Source: Echinococcus granulosus (lineage: Eukaryota > Platyhelminthes > Cestoda > Cyclophyllidea > Taeniidae). From it: a stretch of 64,000 nt of DNA. The notes under the pieces were generated by a model. The model was not told where the DNA came from. It worked only from the letters and a program-made list of their open reading frames with translations, and made no database searches. Shown in pieces: positions 27,191 to 39,083 of this stretch. Both the position numbers and the translations under genes were made by a program. Positions within the stretch are counted from its first letter, which is position 1, and each line of letters opens with the position of its first letter. Location of the stretch: NCBI RefSeq assembly GCF_000524195.1, contig NW_020170476.1, positions 194,882-258,881 on the forward strand, read 5' to 3'.

Positions 27191-28769
27191 CTTGAAGGCT
27201 TCAAATGTTACTGTTCAGGAATACTTAAAAATCACAGAGACGAAAAAGCAAAAACGGCAATTCCTCACAAGCGAATACGGCGGGCACAATGTCCTGCTTC
27301 TCATTGGTTCGTATACATCATTCACTTTATCTAGGAAATGTAAAACATAAGTTTAGACTTCTTATGATATTTTAGTTTTGTGTGAAGGCAAAGCATCTAA
27401 ACCAGGAGGTAATATTAGTAAATTAAGTACAAAATGCATTTTGTGTTTGCTTTTGGCCTTAAAGTACTGCTAAATAAAATATCAATGGTGTCCAGTACAA
27501 GAATACGCAATGGCAAAACTTAGCATGATATAACCTGAGTATCTTGTAATTCCTTTCCAATTTGAGTGAAGGATTGTATGAACAACTTAGGCAGCAATAG
27601 AAATGATACTGAAAATCTGTTTGATAGAAATAGACTAATACTTGTAGATAACTTGTATTACTGTATTGACTCTACTCTTTGACTATACCGCCTCTTTAGA
27701 CTCCCCGACTTGCACCGTTGCTCTGTAGCATGGTTCTTCTAGCCTTCCTGACTTTAATAACTCAGGCCGTGTACCGTTATAGCTTAGCACTGCTTCATGA
27801 AAGCCTTCAACCATCGTACCAGGGGCAGTGACGAACAAACCAGCTACAGAGTGACAGCTAACCTGATCTCTCCGACAGCTATCTCAGTGTCAACGTAACA
27901 GAAGAGCTAAGCCTGCGAGAGGAGTTAATCCGACACCCACCTTCGACAAATGCTGTAATTTCGTGCTCTGTGTGGAAGGGCAATGACAGCTTAGGCGACG
28001 ACAAACCTGAAGGACGAGGGAAAATTCATAGAGGTGCCCACCGCACCCACCCAGGAGACATGAATCGCGCGGACAGGTGAGGCCCTCCCCACCGTCCCTA
28101 TTAGCTAGGTCGAGCCCACTTTTGGCCACTATCACTTCCATTACACACATACGAATAAAACCAGTGTTACGTAGGATTAAGGAAGACTAATACAAAGGAA
28201 TATAACAAATACAAATAAGAGCGAAGATAAATGACTAGTTTCCCGAGGATTCACGAGGTGGTATGGCCTCAATCCCGAGTCTCTGAAGTCCCTGAAATTA
28301 ATCAACAAGAGAGATTCAAGTGCTTTGTGTTAATCCGGTAAAGTGCATTAAAGGAAGAAATCGCCCAAAAAAAAGAAATTGCTTTGACTCAACTACTTAC
28401 TGAGAGTCATTACGAGTGAGTGCTGGGAAATGGGAACTACGTCTGCTTCACTCTACCCACTTGTTTAACCCTACATGCATCAAATACTCGACTTACTATC
28501 GAAATTCACTTTTAACACAAAAAAGCTATTCAGCAGTACTCCCATATTACAAGCTTCACTCATTGAACAACCACTTTGAAGCACGTGTTGTAACAGAGGG
28601 GCCTTTACAGGCTTTCCCAGCATTTGAGATAATTTGGTAAGGCGAGCTCCCAATTTCATCTCAAATGAAAAAAGTGCGTTCTTTGGCATCAAAAGTCACC
28701 ATTTTCCTATCATTTATGCGCCCTTATGCTTGCAACTTATGCGTTCTGAAGGAATGCATAAACTAGTAT
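27191..28769. other. Intergenic spacer between epsin and VAC14, no gene recognised
   Basis: Holds the VAC14 3' UTR and the epsin promoter/5' UTR, both genes being on the minus strand. Small ORFs at about 27.9-28.7 kb show no recognisable family and no paired splice sites. Confidence 0.5.
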
Positions 28770-31700
28770 TCATGGTTTCGAATTATACCGCACTTTTACA
28801 AAAAATTGCGTCGAATTGGCCATCAGAGGATTGGTTAGTTGCTCTGACTGAAGAAATCCCAATTCGATTGGGATTGAGGCTGTCGCAGTACCCGATATGG
28901 GGGTGCTTGTGGTGTTAGTGGTGGCGGCTCTCATAGTATTCGCTGTGGAGGTAGCGCCCCGAGTCTCCTTCGCATCAACCATCAAAGCCTCCTCCTTCAC
29001 CCGATTTTCATGGTGTAGGCGTTGCACTTCACGGAAATGCACTAATAAAGCGTTGAAATCCACTTTGTCTGACCGGGATGCAGCACTAAGGTGGGAGAAA
29101 CAATCACTTTAGAACTGAAAAGACTGAGCAGTTTCGAAATGAATGGGTAATGGTAGAATAGTGGGTGAAATGTAGGTGACTCAAGAATGAATAAAGAAAT
29201 GAATTGTCAATGAATAAAGGCTAGAGGGAGACACCTCATGGGTTGGTTGAGGATGTGGCTGGGGAGACATTGAAGCCGACGCCTGAGAATATCAAAAGCC
29301 TCAGTTTGGGGAAGACACATGAGGAGGCAGTAAAGAGTCTCTTGCAGTGCTGGACTGTATCTCTTGTCAACAAGATGCAGCCGAAGTCCTGAAGCACAGA
29401 GAAACGGGAGATAGCGCAGCCAACGACGAAAATAGATAGGCCCTTCAAATTAACACACTTGCAAAGACGGGAGATTCCAACAGCTGGATTAGACGGTCCA
29501 ACTCCACAAGGACCTCCACGGACATGGCCAGCTCTCCGCTAGAGTGGATAGGCAGTTAAGGAAGAAAATAAAAGTTAGAAAAGAGAATCAGGATAGAGGT
29601 AAACTGAGTGAGTAGAGAAACGATACAATGACTTGACAATCTCGCAACAATGTGTGTAGTTCCGTGTCAAAAGACAGAAGGCGAGAAGAGCCACGGGATT
29701 GTGACACCAGGCACGATAGAGCTCCTTGAATAATTCTGCATCCTTCTGAAAGCAGAAGAGTCATTTGGGGACGTGATAAGGGCAAAAATTTCTTACATTA
29801 AGATCAATCGTGTAAAGATACTCGCGGAAGTCGAGGACAGAGGGTTGAGTAAGGAGAATCTGGTTGAGTGTCTGCACGATGATGAAGGCCTCTTTGGGCT
29901 TAAGGAGGTTGGATACGATCAGGGCCATCATATAGTAGACAGACTTGGCGCCCAGTGCCAAGCAGAGATCGCTGTGTCAAATGTGCATTGAGGGCAGAAA
30001 AGCAAACTTTTATTGTAAGTAGTGGAGAAGTATCACTAATGTCCGGTCGACCCCTAGAGCAAGATATACCACAGTGATGTTAAACTTTTCGTTCTGAAGT
30101 GATTCATTTGGGTTTCCCTGATTCATCAGAATGAAAGGAGCAAAATGTTTAAATTGCGTCTACCAATTTGGTTATTTGCGTTTTCTACGAACAAGTTGAC
30201 TTGTTCATAAAATCTTACAATCGCATTACAGGGGGAAAGAAGAGATCCGGAAAAATTTGAGCAAAATTGTGAGTTTGGATAATCAAAGGTGTAAGTGCAC
30301 TGTTGGAATCCTTAAGCCACTCGAAAGTACTTCACAAATGGTCGATTTCAGTATCAAAGCAAAAAGAAGGAGTTTAATCCCATTTTTAAAGTAGATTACA
30401 CAATTCTTATAAGTGTTTGACAAATGTACCGCTCACCTGCTCAGCAAAATGGTATTATCCAAGATATGTCATGGTGTAATGATTTACCAAGATAGGAACA
30501 GTCGAACTAGAATGCTCCTCCGTAGTTATAAGGAATACATCGTCTAAATTCATGCCATAGACATGCCTTCGATGAATATTATACGGATGGAGGAGCAGTC
30601 ATATTTCACGGACAATACAATCACATTTTGTGAGCAAACATATTGCTAGCTGTTGTGCCGGTAAGGTAATGGACAGGTAAGCAAAAGAATTTGAAGTGAA
30701 TTTAGCACTAGGGGATTCAAAACCAAAAAAGAAAAAAGGAGTAATTCGATGAATAAATGAATGAATGGACGGGTGGATTGCGGAATGGACGGATGGATGA
30801 ATGAATGAACCCACGGACGAATGAATGGGCAGAGGGCCAATTCATTACACCGATGTAAGAATAAATATACGGGCAAAGATACGCAGGAGATGGGCAGAAA
30901 AGTGAATAAATGGAAGGATAAGCAAATCAGAGAATGTATAAATCGCCGACGAGTGAGCGGGTGATTTAACGAGAGGACAGGTAAACAGTGAGATGAACAA
31001 ATACCTAGGTGGACGGTTGGATGAATGAAGAGTTATATACATACTCACGTAATAATGAGGTTGCCCTTTTCACTAAGCATCTGAGAGTCATTGATGAATC
31101 GTTGAACAAGGTCATAGAGGAAACGCAGACAGAGGAGGTTGGAGCGTTCACGGTCAGCCGCGACAGCGTTGCAGAGGCTCGCTGGCAGCGCCACCGATCC
31201 CTTACGCACCAGACTAGAGAAGAGGCGCTGCACCGAGGCCCTATCGTCTCCTGACGCATGATGAGCCACTGGGTGCTTGCATAGGCAGCCCACGAGTGAG
31301 ACAGTCGAGTGAACAACCTAACCAGTGAGCACGCAAGTGCCGCTCTTGATCATAGAATGGGCTTGCTGATGAAAGTCATGGATATGACAAGTTAAGCACG
31401 CTTCTATCTTGCTGAAAACGACAGTTTCGAAAGTACCGCAGTATTTGAAAATTTGGCACTTTAAACAGCGTACCAGTGTCACTGTCAAGTAAGCAATTCA
31501 GTCGAGGGTGCAGAGCACAAACAAAATGCAGCAGGGTGAGTTCTCCATCTAAACTGGGTGAATATAGTAACCTAAACGCAGATCCAGTTCAAGGATTTAA
31601 CTTCTTAACGGCAGACAGTAATCTCATGATAATTGGACGCTTAAGCACGTGGACTAAAACTCTTTAAACAGGCTTATAATTTGTCAAGGTCTCTGCAAAA

Positions 31701-34637
31701 GTCGCCAAAGATAAAATTGACTTATTGGGGGTACACTCGACTGCAACTGATGGTAAGCGTTGCGGGAAACGCTGTTACTTCAATAGAGAGTCAGCTACGA
31801 AAAAAAAGCTATCTGCACGTAAATTAAAAGCGAACTTCCGACAAAACCGTAGAAACATTGAAAGATGAGCATAGAGCTCGCTCAGTAAAGAATGGAGCTT
31901 CTCAAAAGTGACTAAATACCACAGCATTTTGGCATTAAGTAACTCTAACAAGTTGGTAATTAAAGAGGAAACAAAGGAGAAGCGTTAATGGATGCAAAAA
32001 GGGTGGTGAAGATGCCCACGACCCCAGACAATGCTCCTGTTTCAATCTTTAGAAGCCCCCTTTTTCGCGGCTAGTTTTCGGATACTCTAAAAAGCTTCGA
32101 AACTCGCCCTCTTTCAAAAAGAGAAAGAGATTAGGCAAATTTGGAGTCTTTCATAGTTCCCCACATTGCCAATAAACCTACTCCAAAACTAGCATCACAT
32201 TTCGATTGAAGAGGCAGTCACGAAAAACTTTCGGCAGCATACTTTAGCTGGTTTACCTCAACAGCGGGATCAGAGAGTAATTTGAGGAGTAGGGGCATGA
32301 GCTCAGCAGAGTTGGCAAAAACGGCCTCCGGGTTAACGGAAAGAAGCACCTCAATCCAACGCAATGCGGCCAGACGGGTGAGGACAGAGGGGTGATCGAA
32401 CGTCCCGTAGATCACCTTTAGAAAGGCGGAGCAGTTTAGATCACACTCGCCGCTCTCCGAGCTAAGCGGGAAATTAAACGTAGCAAAATGTTTGCCTTGT
32501 TATATTTTTTCATGATAGATTTCTAGTAATTAGAAGTAAAATGATTTCCATGACTTTCCATTATGACTTCACAATAAAAAAAGCTGGGTTGCAAAGTGCA
32601 GTCAGTAAATAATGGTTGCATTACAACTTCAAATACTAACTTTAAATCGGTGCCTTACTCGTCAATTGCTTAGCTATTTGATAAGACCATTTGTGGATCA
32701 AAGATTTGGAAACAAAAGACTGCTGACAACTGAGACCTACCGTGACTGCCGGAGATTGTGAACAAAATTCATTAACACCTCATTGATATCAACAGCCCGT
32801 TTCAATGCAGCTAAAGAACAAAGATAGAGAGTATAGACCCGATTTCCAGCATTCACGATAGCGCTTTGACAACAATGCCAATTCATCTAAAAAATCAACT
32901 GATCGACATTTGAAAGCCAATTTTTCGCCTAAGAATCATTCGGAAGACGAAGACCGAGGGACCACGGTTTATTTCTTAAAAACACCAGAAAATAACAACC
33001 GATGTAAAAAAAGGTTTTGTTGACTAAAATGCTTAATATGCAAATGAAACTATTTCAATAAAGTATTCTTTTGCAATAAAATTCAAAGACTGTGAAGACT
33101 ACTAAGAGCGTTAGTTAGCTACTTCAATAATCTGAGGAATAGCAATTCCAGCGAGATTTCAGGTAATTTGAATGTATCACACTCAATGAATATTTTACGA
33201 GCCATTCTGTGAGATTAAAGCGTGATGACTCAATGAGAATTGTTGCGGAAATGAAAAGTAGTACCCAACCCACTTCTATCATCTAGGTCGTCCCTGTCAT
33301 CGATACACGGAAGGACAGCGGAGAGGATAGGAGCCACTAGGGGCATAAGCTGGAGTCCCTTGGACGTGGAGATGTGGATAAATTGCCGGATCCACTGAAG
33401 GGAAGTTATCTGTCGCAGACGCTCTGGTGAGAGGTTTGGACCAGAGAAGTTCAAGAGGGCCTCCGCCGTCCTCTCGTCCAGACTCAATGAGGCAAGAACT
33501 GCGCAGAGGGGGAGATGAGGATGTTAATTTAAGGCTGAGTAATTGTTCAAACTTACGCCGAGTGGATTCTTGGCAGTGGCTGATTAGAATGTGTATCATT
33601 GAGAGAACGTTAACAGTATCTGGATCCTTGATGGTGTTGGATAGGAAGTCATTTAGAAGAACATCACAGCTGCCAGATAGTTCGGTTTCGAAGAAATATA
33701 AAAAAAGAGGGTCCAAATTATAAAAAGAAGAGAACCCAGTTTCTTCCAAAACTATGCACTCACTTTCGCCGAATATCCGGATTTTCATCACCAAGAATGG
33801 TCAAAAGGCCGTCTAGGAGTTGTGGAATATACTGAATAATGGTAAGCCCAGGAACTGAATTTAGGGTTCCGATCTGGGAGAAAATTAATGTGTCAGAAAA
33901 ATCATGGACCTACCCAACCAACAAGAAATTTACGAGTGAATGGAATTCGCGTACGGAGATGTCCAGAGACAATGCGCATGAAAGCCTTCACATCGATTAT
34001 TCGATTCTGGATCACAATATCACGCAAGAGGCGATCACAGTGGTCCACAACCTGCCTTACAGACATTTCTGGATCGGCTGTAGCCTTTAAATGACAAGTG
34101 AAACTTAAGAATTAAGTAAACTTAGGTATTATTTCTTAACTGGGTCGCTTACCGTGCAAAGCGCCTCAAACAAGTCGTTAAGATATTCCAGTGAGTGAAC
34201 ATGGAGTACTTTCAGTATATTGTAAAGAGCTTCGCAGGCAGCATATCGAACTTGTGAATCGGTATCTCGAAGAGCTTGGAAAATAGGCGCAACAAGTTGG
34301 TCAGAGTATAAATGACAGATCTGAAATTTAGCAAAACCAATGCATTGATCTACCTGTCCCAGTCCAATAGCAACGGATGCTAAGCCAAAAAGTGCACCCT
34401 TCCTCACGTTGGCATTCGGTGATACAATAAACTCTTGTCCGAAGATCTGTAGAATCTTATCAATTTCATCCTTCTTATCCTTTGAAACATAAGTCTTCAC
34501 CAGCCTTAGAAGTAGGAAAACTAAGTCAATACTTACTGCTCAACTTCCATCGCACCTGCTTTTCGTTTTTCGAATAATTTATCGCATAAATTTTTCACAC
34601 ATGCGTTGGGTAGTGGCTTGTAATCTCGGACATTCAT
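28770..34637 (-). CDS. VAC14: VAC14, scaffold of the PIKfyve-FIG4 complex
   Basis: HEAT-repeat scaffold that assembles the PIKfyve kinase and FIG4 phosphatase to control PI(3,5)P2 on endolysosomes. Exons in transcript order: 34637-34537, 34504-34354, 34320-34153, 34084-33914, 33873-33764, 33669-33557, 33498-33274, 32810-32741, 32461-32257, 31317-31049, 29971-29797, 29745-29627, 29538-29459, 29388-29235, 29085-28770. All phases agree, 808 aa, close to the human protein (about 780). Landmarks: N-terminal DKLFEKRKAGAMEVEQ; RKGALFGLASVAIGLG; RYAACEALYNILKV; SLQWIRQFIH; ALKRAVDINEVLMNFV; ALRWIEVLL; YRAWCHNPVALLAFCLLTR in the conserved C-terminal domain; DFNALLVHFREVQ near the end. The final 70 residues are Thr/Ala/Ser-rich and not conserved. 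The exon ending at 33274 could instead end at 33265 (three extra residues, same phase). The start is the first ATG of ATGAATG; the second is out of frame. Confidence 0.95.
30747..31030. repeat. Degenerate GAAT/GGAT/GGAC tetranucleotide array in a VAC14 intron
   Basis: Imperfect 4-nt units (GAAT, GGAT, GGAC, GAAC) run for nearly 300 nt and stop about 18 nt from the splice donor after 31049. The array makes up much of the right half of the intron 29972-31048. Confidence 0.8.
34321..34353 (-). other. 33-nt in-frame mini-intron in VAC14
   Basis: The minus strand reads GTAGAT...TTTCAG between codons for GQ and ICHLYSDQLV. Removing it restores the normal VAC14 spacing between the IGLG segment and the APIFQALRD segment. 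The length is a multiple of three and there is no stop inside, so an unspliced transcript would encode 11 extra residues. Confidence 0.8.
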
Positions 34638-34871
34638 TTCGGCCTGCAATAGCACACGAAATGGTAATACGCTTTTCGACCTTCAATGAATTATCAGAGG
34701 CTTCAACTGTATCGCGTATACCGAATTAATGCACTTGTAACCTTGAGAGTTCAATCATAAGAATCCTGTTGCTAAAAATTGTAAATTTTTGAAGGCATCG
34801 AGTCTTAAAAATGGGTAACCAGCAGTTGTTTGTTTGTGTGTGCACATCTCTAGTGCGCACTGAACGTTTGG
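34638..34871. promoter_or_regulatory. Short divergent promoter interval between VAC14 and SMIM8
   Basis: Only 234 nt separate the VAC14 start codon (-) from the SMIM8 start codon (+). Both 5' UTRs and both promoters must lie here or overlap the genes, unless upstream non-coding exons exist. A pyrimidine-flanked AG at about 34851 could be a cis- or trans-splice acceptor for SMIM8. No TATA box could be assigned. Confidence 0.6.
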
Positions 34872-35130
34872 ATGTCTGCCAGTCGTATCCCTCAGAAGGT
34901 GACTTCGACTGCGCTGTTCCGGATATTGAATCCAGAACTTTTTGTTTGGCCTGTAAGTACTTCATCTTCCATCATATTTCCAACTACTTTCCAAGAATAG
35001 ACCTGTTATTTTATTTGGCTTGGCTAGCTTTGGCTTCTGCATTGCCTACTTATCTATAAGTTACTTTTCATCGGGATCGTCATCCACCGAAGAATCTTCG
35101 GCCCCAAAGTTGAAGTCTAACTGGGATTAA
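34872..35130 (+). CDS. SMIM8: SMIM8-like small integral membrane protein
   Basis: Two exons, 34872-34952 and 34996-35130, joined across a 43-nt intron, give 71 aa. Human SMIM8 (a small single-pass membrane protein of unclear function) has the same core TTLFRAVNPELF-(I/V)-x-P-N-x-PV followed by one membrane span and a C-terminus ending KxxWD. Here residues 12-27 read STALFRILNPELFVWP, then NRPV, a hydrophobic span (about residues 31-50, ILFGLASFGFCIAYLSI), a Ser/Glu-rich linker, and a final KLKSNWD. The N-terminus is shorter than in vertebrates. The start is the first ATG after a possible splice acceptor at about 34851. There is no AATAAA signal between its stop and the next gene, which begins one base later. 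Confidence 0.85.
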
Positions 35131-35131
35131 A

Positions 35132-38100
35132 ATGTACAATTGCAGTCTCTATTTTCCGCTGACTACACTATTCACCCAGCCCCCTTCTGTATTTTTAAAG
35201 TGCGAGGATATTGATGAAGAACGTCTTATAGCCGAAGCCGAAGCTATTCTAGATCGCAATGAATCGCTTATCAAGTCAAATGTAAGTTTTCCGAGAATCT
35301 ATTATTGGTTGTAACAGAATTCATGGCCAAGTATTTGTGCAAATGTTTTAATATTGCTACTGACAATCGGATTGGCATATAACTTGTAACTACTTCATTT
35401 CCTATCAGGCTGCTGATCAGCTACAACTTAGTCCAGGTCATCGAGCTGTCTTTATCGGTCGAGCCCCTGTAGACTCACAGAGGTCTCACAACCAGATTCA
35501 ACCAACACATAGCAACTCTCACGTGGCTAGTATTTCCTCTGACTCTTCTATATCCTCCTCTTCCTTCTCTGAGGTCGATCCCAGCCATGCAGACTCAGCC
35601 TTGACACAACCAACCTCCGTCGCTGTCGTTGCCGGTGGTGGTGACGTTGGTAATGTCGGTGCCTCTTCAGAGACTGGTGTTGGCTACACCACGAACTCAA
35701 GAGCTCTTCTTGACCCCTATGACACTTTCTGGTAGTGTCAAAATGACCGTTTTTTGTGTTTTGGTTTCTGTCAAATACAGTGCCATTTTTCTCGAGTCGT
35801 CTTCATTTATGTATGCATTTTGGCTAGGGACTCAATACTTAAATTGTTTCAGTAGAGATGTTGATGCATTTCGTTTGGGATCAATTTCTGTAGGATGGAG
35901 CTTCTAGAAGGCGCGTCTTTTTCTGACACACAGACATCTAGTAGTGGTATTTGGTCGGTATTTTGGGGGATTTGTATATCGATGCAGATCTGCACCCGGT
36001 GTGGAAATTTTTGCCCAATTGGAAAGGTGACCAGTTGCACATCTTCAGGTGGGATTATCCTCATCTCTTTCAGGTTCGACCCCTGCCACCAGTGAAGAAG
36101 CCTTGGAGCCTCGCTAAAAAGGCCTTGGTGACCTTTCTCACTGCAAGTGGGACCTTCGTCATCTACAAACTGGTTGTCAAAGCACCAACTTATGAAGGCC
36201 CCGAAGTGGATCTACGGGGCAAGATCATTGTTGTTACTGAGGCCACCAGTAAGTTTTGCTGCATCCATGACTATGTTCACAACTGGATTGCAGTAACAAA
36301 CTGATTTATGGTTTGGTAGTTTTTCACACACCCTATCATCTGCGTATAGACGAGTTAAAAGTCAGGTTATATTAGTCAGAGTACGCAGTGCCGAAACCTA
36401 AACTGGAGTTACTACTGCTTTGCGGAGGTGTTCTTGTGCATGCATGCTGTTTCAGGTTTTACAAAGCTGAGCATTTGTAAATAGTCTTGCATTTGCGTAC
36501 TAGTAATTAAACACTCGTGCGTTTCTCACAAATACTGTTTTTTTTTCCACCCTTCTATTTTTTCTCTCTTGCTGTCTCTTTCGCGTTTGTGGGTGGAGGT
36601 GGTGGATGTTAAGCTGTCTACATGGTAAAAGTAATTCAGCAACACATCTTTGCAGCGAACCAAGTGGACTTTCTTCTTTCCGTTTCCAAGGTCGAATGTC
36701 ACGAAATCTCCTTGAAGAGCTAGCAAAACGCAGGGCCACTCTGGTGCTAACATCACGTTCTATGGATGATTGTGAGAACACGCGTAGTCGCTTGATGCGA
36801 TGGGTACCAGGAACCGAGGAAGTTAACATAGATTGTCGTCGTTTGGATTTGGATAGCTTGCGGTCAATACGTCGGTTTGCAGGCGCTATCATTAAAGACT
36901 ACCCCAAGGGTATCAATCGTCTGCTCATCCAACCACCGGGTCTTCTCTCCGGTGTGATTCCCGGTGAACGAAGGCTCACTCATGACGCCTTCGAGCATCA
37001 ACTGGGCACAAATTTTTTCTCCTTTTATCTTCTCACACGTCTCCTCTTGCCTTCTATGAGCGGTCAAGATCGGGACGCCAGGGTTGTATTTACCATTGAC
37101 ACACGTGCTGCTGGGTTCGCTGAAGCCTCGGCTGAGAAAGATCCCATCACCGGTGCTGTGCGTCTCCCAATTGATAATTGGAACTGGAACGAGGGTTACT
37201 CTCCCTCCGCGGGGTATCAGAGGGCACAGTGGGCGCTTCGTCTCTTCGCTGAGTGAGTCTAACTTTTGTAAGAGGTCCCACCAACTGCACACATAGATTA
37301 CGGGTTGCTGTCCGATCCGCAGTACTCATGATTGGTGTGAAAGGAAAGGAGCTTAACTATCAAGTTAAAGGAAGGCGTGGTTATGAGGAATTGTGGTTGT
37401 TTGTTGCAGCCATAACTGTTTCAGTGCTGTGGCATGGTTAATTGACAAGGCAGTGTTGTGCGTTCTTGTACTTGATTGACCTTATAAGGAGAACGCACAC
37501 TATAAGTGAAAGTGTGACCTTCGGAAATTTGTGCAAATGTGGGGCGCTTAAGCGCAGCCACGCGTGAATATAAAACGGGAATGGATGGATAAACCCCAAG
37601 TCAACGAAATACAGGTTAATGGATGGCTTGTATGCTACATACAGCGACTAGGTGTGTTTTAAATTCACTTGGGCGCAGCCCTTGAATCATCCCCCTCGCT
37701 CCCTGCGACACACACCAACGGGCAAGCACAGGGGCGCACGCACGCACGCATGCGCGTACGTGCATCCACGTGAGAGTGGAAGCGCTTTTGCCCTCTCTCG
37801 CTCCTAGGCTGTCTCACTTGCCGGACAACAACAAACATGGGGATGTATTTTGCATCATGCTTATCATTCTTGCCACTTTGCGTACTCTACCAAGCTCTCC
37901 ACCTCTCCAACTCTCCAATTAGCTGGGCTAACACGTTCGCGTGCGCACGTGCACGTACGCGCGTCTGTTCGATGAAAGGCGACCGACTACGGCACTTTCC
38001 ATGTTTCAACCACTGCACTGCCTGTGTGTGTGTGCTAGGCTGGTGGTGGTTTGATATGCGATTTAACTAGCCGCCGTTATATGACAAACTTCCTGCCGTT

Positions 38101-39083
38101 TGCACAGGGGCTGAGAGAAGGCGATGTGTAGAAGTGGCTACGCACTGACATAGACACCCCGGTCTGTCTGTACCACACTTCCACTCACAAATTATGTTTT
38201 AGACTGACAGACAGGCTCGTAAACAGCCCAGTGCTGCCACGGGATTAATGCTTATTCACTCTCAATGCTAGTTTGATGCATCATTTGGGGTTAGTGCGTG
38301 TGTTTGGTCACCCGTTTTATCTAATGTGTGATCCCGATGATGGAAAAGGCCTCAAAGGGGGCAACTCGAAGGTGATAAGTGACGAGGTTGTGCTTCATTC
38401 CAGCAGTTATGCGAGTAGCATGTCTAGAGGTAGACATGCAAGCATTTGTATGCGGAGTCGGGTTGGAATGATTAGTCATGCGATGTAGCGGCGGAGACTG
38501 TGTGTGTGCGTGCGTATGTTTATTTGTGGAGTAGTCTCACCCATACACGCACACACATGCCAACACACTTCAGCTAATTTAAAATACGTTTCCCGTTTTG
38601 TATGTGAAAGGGTATGAACATGAAGCTAGCTTGTTTACGAGGCAAACCCTGGCTATTTCTCTATTCAGTGAGTTGGCCAAACGGACAGCCGAAACAGGCC
38701 CAACCGTGGTAATAGCTGATCCCTTGGTGAATCGGACCTCATCACCTCCTGAACTATCCGGTGAAGTGAATTGGATTGCCCCTCTGCGATGGTTTCGAAA
38801 CATTGGCAGGAGCTACCTCAATCTAGGCCACCTAATCATCCGCATTGCCCCCCAGCGCGTCACAGCCACAGAGGTGATGTGCACAGTGGCCACGATGGAG
38901 AGCTTGGGGCTATTGGAGGGTGTCGCCACTGAAGCACCTACTTTCCAAAAGTTGAAAAGGAAGGAGCCGCGGACCGACAATGTGGACAGGTCTGAGGCCA
39001 GAGATCTACTGTGGAGATTGGGGGAGAAATGGACCCATCTGGATACCCATCCCGAGCCCGTGCCCCTACCGCCTAGATTTTGA
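35132..39083 (+). CDS. Membrane-anchored SDR-like pseudoenzyme (retinol dehydrogenase family fold)
   Basis: Proposed exons: 35132-35281, 35409-35731, 36049-36248, 36691-37252, 38669-39083, phase-compatible, up to 549 aa. The last three carry the SDR homology. A hydrophobic segment (ALVTFLTASGTFVIYKLVV) precedes the Rossmann start DLRGKIIVVTEATS. The layout then follows RDH11-14-type enzymes, but the key residues are changed: TGxxxGIG reads TEATSRMS, NNAG reads QPPG, the catalytic serine segment reads VFTIDT, and YxxxK reads YQRAQ with Tyr kept and Lys lost. NAD(P)-dependent catalysis is therefore unlikely. The N-terminal exons encode an acidic helix (EERLIAEAEAILDRNE) and a Ser/Gly-rich stretch. 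Their link to the SDR part rests on phase only: the donor after 35731 (GTAGTG) is weak, and they could be a separate short gene ending at 35735. The start may be the ATG at 35132 or one supplied by trans-splicing. Confidence 0.72.
37734..37765. repeat. 32-nt alternating purine-pyrimidine tract (Z-DNA candidate)
   Basis: Unbroken purine-pyrimidine alternation, mainly GC, AC and GT steps, within the SDR-like gene's last intron (37253-38668). Further GCAC/GTAC-rich sequence lies near 37940-37965. The surrounding intron is GC-richer than most introns in the window. Confidence 0.75.

Noticed and set aside
35884..36048. Alternative first exon for the SDR-like gene beginning at the ATG near 35895
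   Set aside because: Its frame does not join the SDR frame without an implausibly short intron. The phase-compatible acceptor at 36048/36049 was preferred, though this remains uncertain.
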